A stretch of DNA of 31,957 bases, from NCBI GenBank assembly GCA_040398465.1, contig JBBAUA010000041.1, forward strand, positions 1-31,957. Direction: 5' to 3'. This DNA comes from UBA7672 sp040398465. GTDB taxonomy: Bacteria; Pseudomonadota; Alphaproteobacteria; Caulobacterales; Hyphomonadaceae. Positions within the stretch are counted from its first letter, which is position 1; each line of letters begins with the position of its first letter. The position numbers were made by a program, and so were the translations under genes. Below are positions 15,146 through 22,071 of the stretch, piece after piece. A model generated the notes under the pieces. That model was not told the origin of the DNA and made no database searches. It saw nothing but the letters and a program-made list of their open reading frames with translations.

Positions 15146-16291
15146 ATGACAATCGCCACCATGCGGACCGCCCTGACCCAGGACGACATTCGCCGCCTTG
15201 TGCGCGGCGACAGCGCCGAAGCGCGCGCCAATGCCGCCCACAAGATCTGCCGCAGGATCGACACGACCGACCTGACTCAGGAAGAGCAGGAAAGCGCGCG
15301 GCAGATCCTCGACATGATGTGCGCGGACGCCGCCGTGCTGGTGCGCAGGGCGCTCGCCGTCACGCTTCGCAACTCGCCGAAGCTGCCGCGCGACATCGCG
15401 CTGAAACTGGCGAAGGACATCGACATCATCGCGGTGCCGGTCCTCAAGAATTCGCCGATGATCACGGACGAGGACCTCGTCGAGATCGTGCTGTCGGGAT
15501 CGTCTGAAAAGCAGGTCGCTATCGCGCAGCGCGCGGCGCTGGGCGAAGGGCTGACCGAAGTGATCGCGCTCTATGGCTCGAAGGAAGCTGTCGAGGCGGC
15601 GTCGATGAACGAGGGCGCGGCGTTCTCGGACGATGCCTTTGCCGGCGTGCTGAAGCGGTTCGCCAACGACAACGACGTGAAGGCCGCGCTGGTTTCGCGT
15701 TCGTCGCTGCCGATGCACGTGACCGAGAAGCTGGTGAACATGGTCGCGGGCGAGCTGTTCGACCGGCTTGTGAACACGCACGAACTCCCCCCGCAGCTGG
15801 CGATCGAGATCGCCGCGGGTACGCGCGAGCGGGCGACGCTCGATCTGGTGGAACAGGCCGGGTTGTCGACAGACCCCGCGCGGTTCGTGCAGCAGCTGCA
15901 CCTCAACGGGCGGCTCACCCCATCAGTCATCATGCGCGCGCTGTGCCTGGGCCACATGACGTTTGTCGAGCACGCGCTGGCCGAGCTGGGCGGCGTGCCG
16001 CACGCCAAGGCGTGGCTGATGATCCACGATGCTGGCGCGCTGGGCCTGAAGACGGTGTTCGAGCGTGCGGGCCTGCCGAGCGGCATGTTCACCGCCTTCC
16101 GCCTCGCCATCGACATCTACCACAAGACCGACATGGACGGCGGCCCCGGCGACAAGGAGCGCTTCCGTCAACGTATGGTGGAGCGCGTGCTGACGCAGTT
16201 CCAGGCCATTCCGCGCGCGGACCTCGAATACCTGCTCGACAAGCTCGATTCGCTGGACAATGCGCGCGAGCGTGGGGTTGTGGCGGCCTAG
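15146..16291 (+). CDS. DUF2336 family protein
   Basis: A 381-residue, mostly alpha-helical, probably cytoplasmic protein. It matches what I know of DUF2336, an alphaproteobacterial family built like HEAT or armadillo repeats: ANAAHKICRRID, SARQILDMMCADAAVLVRRA, LRNSPKLPRDIALKLAKD, PVLKNSPMITDEDLVEIV, and later SLPMHVTEKLVNMVAG and ELPPQLAIEIAAGTRERA. The recurring proline-plus-helix units support the repeat fold. Function is not established; some members sit near signalling genes. The ATG at 15146 is preferred because the sequence before it does not look coding; ATG at 15161 is an alternative. It is divergent from the CoA-transferase gene. Its TAG stop overlaps the argC stop in the tetranucleotide CTAG. 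Confidence 0.85.
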   Translation: MTIATMRTALTQDDIRRLVRGDSAEARANAAHKICRRIDTTDLTQEEQESARQILDMMCADAAVLVRRALAVTLRNSPKLPRDIALKLAKDIDIIAVPVLKNSPMITDEDLVEIVLSGSSEKQVAIAQRAALGEGLTEVIALYGSKEAVEAASMNEGAAFSDDAFAGVLKRFANDNDVKAALVSRSSLPMHVTEKLVNMVAGELFDRLVNTHELPPQLAIEIAAGTRERATLDLVEQAGLSTDPARFVQQLHLNGRLTPSVIMRALCLGHMTFVEHALAELGGVPHAKAWLMIHDAGALGLKTVFERAGLPSGMFTAFRLAIDIYHKTDMDGGPGDKERFRQRMVERVLTQFQAIPRADLEYLLDKLDSLDNARERGVVAA

Positions 16292-17265
16292 AGCCCCGCA
16301 TCCTCGTTCAGTCCCAACGCAATGTTGAGGTTCTGCACGGCGGCGCCTGAGGCGCCTTTGCCGAGATTGTCGAGCTGGGCGACGAGGCGGGCCTGCTGGG
16401 CTGCGTCATTGCCGAAGACGAAGAGCTTCATGCGGTTCGTGTTGTTGAGCGCCTCGGGGTCGAGCGCTTCGACATAGCTGCCTGCGCCGGCGCGGGATTT
16501 CTGAAGCGCTGTGGTTTCGGCTTCGCTGGCGACAGTGATGAAGTGTTCGCCTTGGTAGAACTCCATCAACGCGTTGCGGAGGTCGGCGGCCTTTGGCGCG
16601 CCGGGCAGCGACCAGAGTTGCAGCGGGATTTCGACGAGCATGCCTTGCGCATAGCGACCGACGGCGGGGGCGAAGATCGGCGCGTTGGCGAGACCGGAAT
16701 ACTTTGTCATCTCAGGCACATGCTTGTGCGCAAGGTGGAGGCCATAGAGGCGGAAGGCGTCGCTTGTGCTCTCGGGTGGGAGAGTCTGGAATTCCTCGAT
16801 CAGGCCTTTGCCGCCGCCGGTGTAGCCGGAGATGGCGTTGACGGTGACGGGCGCGGAGACGGGCACGAGCCCCGCTGCAACCAGTGGCGCCATCAGGCCG
16901 ATGAAGCCGGTGGGATAGCAGCCGGGGTTGGAGATGCGCTTCGCGCGCTGGATCAGCACGCGGTGTCCGTCGGCCATTTCGGGGAAGCCGTAGACCCAGT
17001 GCGGATCAACGCGGTGCGCGGTCGAGGCGTCGATGATGACGGTGTTGGGGTTGGCGACGAGCTTCACCGCTTCCTTCGCTGCATCGTCGGGCAGGCAGAG
17101 GATGACGGCGTCGGTGTCATTCATCAGTTCGGCGCGCGCGGCGGGATCCTTGCGGCGCTCGGCTTCGATGGAGACGACAGACAGGTCACGACGCTTCTCG
17201 AGCCGCTGGCGGATCTGGAGACCGGTGGTGCCGGCTTCCCCGTCGATGAAGACTTTGGGGGTCAT
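16288..17265 (-). CDS. argC: N-acetyl-gamma-glutamyl-phosphate reductase (short form)
   Basis: A 325-residue cytoplasmic enzyme of arginine synthesis that reduces N-acetylglutamyl-5-phosphate to the semialdehyde with NADPH. The N-terminal nucleotide-binding loop reads VFIDGEAGTTGLQI. The catalytic Cys116 sits in SNPGCYPTG, and SGYTGGGKGLIEE and the HKHVPEM segment follow. Length and motifs fit the shorter ArgC class typical of alphaproteobacteria. It lies downstream of rplM-rpsI, as is common in alphaproteobacteria, but here a lipoprotein gene and a terminator come between. It is separated from that lipoprotein gene by only 27 bases. The stop codon shares CTAG with the convergent DUF2336 gene. 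Confidence 0.95.
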   Translation of the reverse strand: MTPKVFIDGEAGTTGLQIRQRLEKRRDLSVVSIEAERRKDPAARAELMNDTDAVILCLPDDAAKEAVKLVANPNTVIIDASTAHRVDPHWVYGFPEMADGHRVLIQRAKRISNPGCYPTGFIGLMAPLVAAGLVPVSAPVTVNAISGYTGGGKGLIEEFQTLPPESTSDAFRLYGLHLAHKHVPEMTKYSGLANAPIFAPAVGRYAQGMLVEIPLQLWSLPGAPKAADLRNALMEFYQGEHFITVASEAETTALQKSRAGAGSYVEALDPEALNNTNRMKLFVFGNDAAQQARLVAQLDNLGKGASGAAVQNLNIALGLNEDAGL

Positions 17266-17292
17266 GGCGCGAGGCCCTTCCTAAAACCGGCA

Positions 17293-17766
17293 CTAACGAA
17301 TGCACGCAACCTCTTCGTCCCCATCCTTCAGCATTACTGAATTGGCGTCCCAATGGGATATCTCATGGGGATCACCATCGTAGACGAGCAGAACGCCTCG
17401 CTCTATCCGTGTCCTCTCATGTTCAGGAAGAGCCTGAGGGGTGCCGTTCCGCGTGACCTTTAGAACGCTCGCGTAATCGCCTTTCATACTCATCGTATCG
17501 CCTTCGATGCGGTACTCACCGCCTACCAAAGCATCAAATGAAACGCTGTCGCCGTTATCGGTGAATTCGATCGAGCAGCGCTGGCTCCACCTCCCATCGC
17601 GCGCCCAGACGAAGCGCGTTTCTCCCGAAAAATCCACGCCAATCGACTGAATGCAAGTCCACTCTCCGCCGGCTAGTACCCCGGCAAGCGATTGCGGAGG
17701 TTGATAGTTGCAGGATGAGACCCCCACCGAGAATGCGATTGCCGCGGCTAAGAGCATCGTCTTCAT
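17293..17766 (-). CDS. Putative lipoprotein, lower GC than neighbours
   Basis: A 157-residue protein with a lipoprotein signal: MKTMLLAAAIAFSVGVSSC, with Cys19 as the lipidation site, so it is membrane-anchored facing the periplasm. The mature part holds three further cysteines (WTCIQS, QRCSIEF, EVACIR) and looks like a small beta-rich domain (GEYRIEGDTMSMKGDYASVLKV). I recognise no family. Its third codon positions carry noticeably more A and T than rpsI, rplM or argC on either side, which suggests later arrival. It sits after the rpsI terminator and just before argC, so it may now share a transcript with argC. Confidence 0.7.
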   Translation of the reverse strand: MKTMLLAAAIAFSVGVSSCNYQPPQSLAGVLAGGEWTCIQSIGVDFSGETRFVWARDGRWSQRCSIEFTDNGDSVSFDALVGGEYRIEGDTMSMKGDYASVLKVTRNGTPQALPEHERTRIERGVLLVYDGDPHEISHWDANSVMLKDGDEEVACIR

Positions 17767-17785
17767 GATGACCCCAAAAGCAAAA

Positions 17786-17811
17786 GGGCGCTTCGGTTTC
17801 CCGAAGCGCCC
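17786..17811 (-). terminator. Rho-independent terminator after rplM-rpsI
   Basis: An 11-bp perfect stem (17786-17796 with 17801-17811) closes a 4-base loop. Reading minus it is followed by TTTTGCTTTT. It lies 25 bases beyond the rpsI stop and is the strongest terminator on the minus strand of this window. Confidence 0.88.
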
Positions 17812-17835
17812 TCTCGAAACACGTATCGAGGCGGA

Positions 17836-18315
17836 CTAGCGCTTCGAGAACTGGAAGGACCGGCGGGCTTTGGCCTTGCCGTACTTCTTGCGTTCGACGG
17901 CGCGCGGGTCGCGCGTCAGGAGCTTCTGCGGACGCATTGCGGTGCGCAGTTCAGGTTCGAACTCGACCAAGGCGCGGGCGATGCCGTGACGAACGGCGCC
18001 GGCCTGGCCGGTGAGGCCCGAGCCCTTGACCGTGCAGACGATGTCGATTTCCGACTCGCGCTTGGCGGCTTCGAGCGGCTGGCGGATCATAAGGCGCAGA
18101 ACAGGACGCGCGAAGTAATCCACGATGTCCTTGCCGTTGACGGTGATCTTGCCAGTACCGCGCTTGACCCAGACGCGGGCGGTGGCGGTCTTGCGGCGGC
18201 CCGTTCCATAGGAGCGGCCGAGCTTGTCGATCTTGGCGGCGACCGGGGCTTTCGCCGCGGCGGCCTGGACGTTGAGGTCCTTGATGGCGCTCAGGGATTC
18301 GACGGCTTCGGCCAT
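17836..18315 (-). CDS. rpsI: 30S ribosomal protein S9 (uS9)
   Basis: A 159-residue ribosomal protein. The core starts at GRSYGTGRRKTATARVWVK and includes GKDIVDYFARPVLR, SGLTGQAGAVRHGIARAL and the C-terminal KARRSFQFSKR tail, which in the ribosome reaches the P-site tRNA. The N-terminal extension of about 30 Ala/Lys-rich residues is normal in alphaproteobacteria. The ATG at 18315 lies two bases after the rplM stop, so the pair is translated in tandem. Transcription likely ends at the hairpin 17786-17811. Confidence 0.98.
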   Translation of the reverse strand: MAEAVESLSAIKDLNVQAAAAKAPVAAKIDKLGRSYGTGRRKTATARVWVKRGTGKITVNGKDIVDYFARPVLRLMIRQPLEAAKRESEIDIVCTVKGSGLTGQAGAVRHGIARALVEFEPELRTAMRPQKLLTRDPRAVERKKYGKAKARRSFQFSKR

Positions 18316-18317
18316 GA

Positions 18318-18785
18318 TCAGGCGACCTTCACGTTCTTGGAGTTCTTCGATTTGAAATCGACGACTTCGGGGTTCTGGGCAGCGTGCGGGTGGTCGGCGC
18401 CGGCATAGACGCGCAGTTTCGAGAACTGCTTGCGGGCCAGCGGGCTCTCGCCCGGCATCATGCGCTTCACGGCCAGCTCAACCACGCGCTCGGGAAATTT
18501 CCCGGCGAGGATCTTCTGCGGCGTTGTGGTCTTGATGCCGCCCGGGTGGCCGGTGTGGCGGTGGTAGACCTTGCGGGTCATCTTGCGGCCGGTCATCGCG
18601 ACCTTGCCGGCGTTGATGACCACAATGTGGTCGCCAAGGTCGACGTGCGGGGTGTAGTCCGCGCGGTGCTTCCCGCGCAGGCGCAGGGCGATGTAGGAGG
18701 CAAGGCGGCCCACAACGACGCCTTCGGCGTCGATGACCACCCACTTGTTCACGGCATCTGCCGGTTTAACGGAAACGGTTGTCAT
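18318..18785 (-). CDS. rplM: 50S ribosomal protein L13 (uL13)
   Basis: A 155-residue ribosomal protein of the large subunit. Family stretches: KWVVIDAEGVVVGRLAS, LRGKHRADYTPHVDLGD, VINAGKVAMTGRK, YRHTGHPGGIK and VKRMMPGESPLARKQ. It is first in the rplM-rpsI operon. Directly before the ATG the minus strand holds a small inverted repeat (GCTCCG-AGC-CGGAGC, 18786-18800) containing a GGAG; whether this affects translation is unknown. Confidence 0.98.
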   Translation of the reverse strand: MTTVSVKPADAVNKWVVIDAEGVVVGRLASYIALRLRGKHRADYTPHVDLGDHIVVINAGKVAMTGRKMTRKVYHRHTGHPGGIKTTTPQKILAGKFPERVVELAVKRMMPGESPLARKQFSKLRVYAGADHPHAAQNPEVVDFKSKNSKNVKVA

Positions 18786-18839
18786 GCTCCGGCTCGGAGC
18801 CTTTCTCGGTCTGAGTTAGGTCTGAATTTCGAACGCGTG

Positions 18840-18868
18840 CAGCTACAGTCGACCCCCGCCCTTGTCAA
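18840..18868 (-). promoter_or_regulatory. Promoter for rplM-rpsI
   Basis: On the minus strand a consensus TTGACA (18868-18863), a 17-base spacer and TAGCTG (18845-18840) lie 55 bases before the rplM start. The -35 is perfect and the -10 weak, as is common in alphaproteobacteria. I see nothing else convincing in the 188 bases from here to the small membrane-protein gene ending at 19057. Confidence 0.55.
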
Positions 18869-19056
18869 CAGCGTTGGGGAATGGGCGGGCTGGTTCGCGC
18901 CGGCCCACGGGATATGGGCCCGGAGATGGTAAACCAGCGTTAGGCCCGATTGAGCGAATCCAGAGGCTTCCCACTGCTGATTTCAGCATTTTGGACGATG
19001 CGGGGACGCTCACCTGGCCGCTCGGGGCAAACACTCCGTTCCGTATGGCTCCGGCT

Positions 19057-19320
19057 TCAATCAGCCCCGCCGCCGCCATCTCCGCCCCCACCGCCATCGC
19101 TGTCGGAGGCGCTGTCTTTTGAGTCGGCATCTGGCTTGTTCTTCACGCCCGGAAAGGAGCCGCTGGCATCCGTTGGAACGGGAACAACGGGACCGTCATT
19201 ACCATCCCTGCCCTTTCGCACCCGCTTCGGCGCGCCGAACTGCGAGCTGAGCAGGAAGAAGGGTGCGACCGCGAGGCCGATGATCAGGATGATCAGTCCG
19301 GTGCCGAGAATATCGTTCAT
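19057..19320 (-). CDS. Small single-span membrane protein
   Basis: An 87-residue protein with one N-terminal hydrophobic helix (residues 4-25, ILGTGLIILIIGLAVAPFFL). A basic stretch (PKRVRKGRDG) follows, then a hydrophilic tail that becomes Asp/Ser/Gly-rich (GGGGGDGGGGAD). The positive charges after the helix suggest an N-out, cytoplasmic-tail arrangement. No family recognised. It is divergent from the M28 peptidase gene, whose start is 106 bases away. Confidence 0.6.
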   Translation of the reverse strand: MNDILGTGLIILIIGLAVAPFFLLSSQFGAPKRVRKGRDGNDGPVVPVPTDASGSFPGVKNKPDADSKDSASDSDGGGGGDGGGGAD

Positions 19321-19426
19321 GGACGCTGTCTAACACGCCCGTGACAAGCCGCCAGCGCGAGGACAATCGACGGGACCGAAACGGACCTCTAACGTTCGCG
19401 GAACTAGCCCGCCGGAGGACAAGCTG

Positions 19427-21034
19427 ATGAATCGCCGATCGTTCATGATGACCGGGGCAGCTTCTATGCTGGCGCCCCATTTCCTCGCCGCGAATGCGGA
19501 GATGGCGGCGGCTGACTATCGCGCGTTGGCGGCGATCCGTGATCTCGGGCTGGCCGAGAACACATCCGAGGTGATGAAGACGGCCAGCTACATGATGGAC
19601 GTGCTGGGGCCGCGCCTGTCCGGCTCGCCGGGCATCCGGAAGTCGGGCGAGTGGGTGGTCGAGAAGCTGAAGGGCTGGGGGCTGACGGGGGCGGCGCTGG
19701 AGCCTTGGCAGACTGACCCGACGGGTACGAACAACGGTTTTCCGCGCGGATGGTCGAACGAGAAATTCTACCTGCACGCCACCACGCCGAACGCCTTCCC
19801 GATCAGCGGCATGTCGATCGGGTGGACGCCGGGCACCAACGGACTGGTGAGCGGCGAATGCGTCATGGTCACCGAGACAGACGAGGCTGAGCTTCGCGCC
19901 AAGTACTCCGGTAAGTTGCGCGGCAAGTGGGTGATGGGCCAGGCGCCGATCAACATGCGCGCGCAGTGGGAGCCTGTAGCCAAGCGGCTGGGCGACAGCG
20001 ATCTCGACGCGCTGGAGAACCCTGCACGGCCGCCGGAGAATGGCTCGCCGCCTGGATCGCCCGGGCCGACAGGCCCCAATCCGAATGCTCCGCAGCCTTA
20101 CAACCGCAATCTCTTCTTCTTCGAGGAAGGCGCGCTCGGTGTGTTCTCGACCAACAAGGGTCATGGCGTCGTCAACGTTCTTGGTGGCGGGCGGACGGAT
20201 GACCCGGCAAGACAGCTGCCGCGCATCGCGATTGAGGCGGAGCACTATGGTCGCATCGCGCGCTCGGTGATGCTGGGCCAGCCGGTGGTGGTCGAGGCGG
20301 ACATCCGCAACGCCTGGTACGACAACCCCGCGATGTTCAACGTGGTCGGCGAGATCCGCGGAACGGAGTTTCCGGATGAAGTGGTGATGCTCGGCGCACA
20401 CTTCGATTCCTTCCACGCATCGACTGGCGCGACGGACAACGGCGGCGCCTGCTCATCGATCATGGAGGCGATGCGGCTGCTGAAGGTCACCGGCGCGCCG
20501 CTGAAGCGCACGGTCCGCATCGGGCTGTGGAATGGCGAGGAACAGGGGCTGATCGGCTCTCGGCTTTATGTGGCGCAGCATTTCGGCGGAATCCGGGGCG
20601 TGCCGACGGCGACTAATCCGCGTGGCGAGGTTGGCCCGGTGAAGCGGGCGCACAGCCGCTTCCAGGGCTATTTCAACATCGACAATGGCGCTGGCGCGAT
20701 CCGCGGCATCCACTCCCAGGGCAACCGGGCGATCGTACCGATCCTGCGCCAGTGGCTGGAGCCACTGCGCGACATCGGCGCGACTCACGTCTCGCAGCTC
20801 ACCCGGGGCGGAACGGACCATCTGTCTTTCGATGCGGCGGGCCTGCCCGGCTTCCAGTTCATCCAGGATTCGCTGGAATACGAGCCGAAGACGCACCACA
20901 CCAACATGGACTTCTTCGAGGCCCTGCAGCCGGAGGACATGCGGCGCAACTCCGTGATTCTGGCCAGTTTTGCGATGATGGCGGCCAACCATTCCGGCTT
21001 CCTGCCCCGCAAGCCGCGCCCGGCGGCACGGTAA
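19427..21034 (+). CDS. Secreted M28 family zinc metallopeptidase
   Basis: A 535-residue exported aminopeptidase- or carboxypeptidase-type enzyme with two zinc ions. The N-terminus, MNRRSFMMTGAASMLAP, looks like a Tat signal. Metal and catalytic residues of M28 are visible: His325 (GAHFDSF), Asp337 (GATDNGGA), Glu371-Glu372 (WNGEEQG), Asp419 (FNIDNGAG) and His490/491 (KTHHTNMD). Between the start and the catalytic domain lies a protease-associated-like region carrying a Pro/Gly-rich insert near residues 201-225. The substrate is unknown. The start follows GGAGG by 10 bases. It resembles the other exported peptidase in this window (S46) in suggesting a peptide-degrading lifestyle. Confidence 0.92.
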   Translation: MNRRSFMMTGAASMLAPHFLAANAEMAAADYRALAAIRDLGLAENTSEVMKTASYMMDVLGPRLSGSPGIRKSGEWVVEKLKGWGLTGAALEPWQTDPTGTNNGFPRGWSNEKFYLHATTPNAFPISGMSIGWTPGTNGLVSGECVMVTETDEAELRAKYSGKLRGKWVMGQAPINMRAQWEPVAKRLGDSDLDALENPARPPENGSPPGSPGPTGPNPNAPQPYNRNLFFFEEGALGVFSTNKGHGVVNVLGGGRTDDPARQLPRIAIEAEHYGRIARSVMLGQPVVVEADIRNAWYDNPAMFNVVGEIRGTEFPDEVVMLGAHFDSFHASTGATDNGGACSSIMEAMRLLKVTGAPLKRTVRIGLWNGEEQGLIGSRLYVAQHFGGIRGVPTATNPRGEVGPVKRAHSRFQGYFNIDNGAGAIRGIHSQGNRAIVPILRQWLEPLRDIGATHVSQLTRGGTDHLSFDAAGLPGFQFIQDSLEYEPKTHHTNMDFFEALQPEDMRRNSVILASFAMMAANHSGFLPRKPRPAAR

Positions 21035-21093
21035 ATCCATGCCGGGAAAGCGACTGCGACGCCCTGGCGTGCAGTTTGCTGAATGAGGGCGAT

Positions 21094-21129
21094 TGACAAT
21101 CATTCGCACATCAGTGCAAATCATTCGCA
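21094..21129. promoter_or_regulatory. Two tandem Fur-type iron boxes overlapping the bfd promoter and start
   Basis: Box 1 (21094-21108) is TGACAAT-C-ATTCGCA and box 2 (21115-21129) is TGCAAAT-C-ATTCGCA. Both fit the 7-1-7 palindrome of alphaproteobacterial Fur/Mur sites. They share an 11-base direct repeat exactly 21 bases apart, two helical turns. Box 1 covers a TTGACA (-35 like, 21093-21098) and box 2 ends on the first base of the bfd ATG. Iron-dependent repression of bfd is inferred. Confidence 0.6.
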
Positions 21130-21326
21130 TGATCATCTGCGTGTGCCGGGCCCTCAATACAGCGAAAGTGAACGACGCGATTGCGGCGGGCGCCCGCTCG
21201 CCTGCGCAGGTTCACCGCCACCACGAAACGACGATCAATTGCGGCAAGTGCTGCGAGACGGTTTGCGGAATGATCCGCGAGCAGTCCGGCGCGGATGCTC
21301 CCCGTGAAATGGTGCACGCCGAGTAG
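21129..21326 (+). CDS. bfd: Bacterioferritin-associated ferredoxin
   Basis: A 65-residue [2Fe-2S] protein that in its family docks on bacterioferritin and reduces the stored iron for release. The cluster ligands Cys4, Cys6, Cys38 and Cys41 (MIICVC and NCGKCC) match the E. coli protein in number and place. The family N-terminus fixes the start at ATG 21129, but no Shine-Dalgarno precedes it. With TTGACA at 21093 and a weak -10 near 21116, transcription would begin at or next to the ATG, so a leaderless message is possible. A TTG at 21093 with GAGGG before it is an alternative start that adds 12 residues. bfr follows 167 bases downstream on the same strand. Confidence 0.93.
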   Translation: MIICVCRALNTAKVNDAIAAGARSPAQVHRHHETTINCGKCCETVCGMIREQSGADAPREMVHAE

Positions 21327-21338
21327 GCTGCTGGCGTC

Positions 21339-21398
21339 CAACTTGCGAACGAAAACTCCTCGCATTCTCAGAAATATCCAATAAAAACAACTTGCGAA
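21339..21398 (+). repeat. Pair of 11-base direct repeats before bfr
   Basis: CAACTTGCGAA occurs at 21339-21349 and again at 21388-21398, 49 bases apart, in the A/T-rich stretch between bfd and bfr. The segment between them (AAATATCCAATAAAAA) is the most AT-rich of the area and could hold the bfr promoter. The repeats are candidate binding sites for a regulator other than Fur. Confidence 0.4.
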
Positions 21399-21493
21399 GC
21401 GTCGAGAGTTGGCGTCTTTGAGGCCTCTCGTGCGTTATGATCAAAGCGGCCGCCTCTCCCGCTGCGCGGTCCACAATTCAAAGGAACAGCGCC

Positions 21494-21985
21494 ATGAAGG
21501 GCGACGCGAAGGTCATCGAATTCCTGAATCAGGCGCTCAAGAACGAGCTGACCGCGATCAACCAGTATTTCCTGCATTCCCGGATGCTGCGGGACTGGGG
21601 CGTCTCGGAACTGGCCAAGAAGGAACACGACGAATCGATCGAGGAGATGCATCACGCCGACTGGCTGATCGAGCGCATCCTCTTCCTCGAAGGCCTGCCC
21701 AACCTGCAGGACCTCGGAAAGCTGTTCATCGGCGAGAACGTTAAAGAGATTCTCGAGTGCGACATGAAGACGGAGCAGATAGCCATCCCCGTCCTCCGCG
21801 ATGCGATCGAGCATTGCGAGAAGGTGCGAGACTACGGCTCACGCGACCTCTTCTACAAGATCCTCCACAATGAGGAGGAGCACGTCGACTACATCGAGAC
21901 GCAGTTCGATCTCATCAACCAGATGGGCATCCAGAACTACATCCAGCTGCAGTCGAAGCCGAACGCCAGCCAGGCGCTTGAGTAG
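21494..21985 (+). CDS. bfr: Bacterioferritin
   Basis: A 163-residue subunit of the 24-mer haem-containing iron-storage shell. All ferroxidase ligands fall at the E. coli positions: Glu18, Glu51, His54, Glu94, Glu127 and His130. The haem axial Met52 is present too (EEMHHADW). The start at 21494 follows AAGGA by 8 bases; an in-frame extension upstream is not conserved. It forms the standard partnership with Bfd. The gap between the genes contains its own AT-rich region and a pair of direct repeats, so bfr may also be transcribed separately, as expected if storage is wanted when iron is plentiful and release when it is scarce. Confidence 0.97.
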   Translation: MKGDAKVIEFLNQALKNELTAINQYFLHSRMLRDWGVSELAKKEHDESIEEMHHADWLIERILFLEGLPNLQDLGKLFIGENVKEILECDMKTEQIAIPVLRDAIEHCEKVRDYGSRDLFYKILHNEEEHVDYIETQFDLINQMGIQNYIQLQSKPNASQALE

Positions 21986-21989
21986 TTTC

Positions 21990-22015
21990 TTTCCGCGACG
22001 ACACACTTGCGGAAA
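21990..22015 (+). terminator. Weak hairpin after bfr
   Basis: TTTCCGC (21990-21996) pairs with GCGGAAA (22009-22015) around a 12-base loop, starting 4 bases past the bfr stop. No T-tract follows, so termination is doubtful. Confidence 0.3.
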
Positions 22016-22071
22016 CTGGCAGTTACCACAAGCTGAGCATCAGGCCTGCGCAACCACAGGGACCCGCGCCG

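Noticed and set aside
18843..19130. A 95-codon minus-strand frame upstream of rplM
   Set aside because: It covers the rplM promoter, has no good ribosome-binding site and shows no family pattern.
19199..20416. A 405-codon minus-strand frame
   Set aside because: Antisense to the M28 peptidase, with His/Arg-rich low-quality translation.
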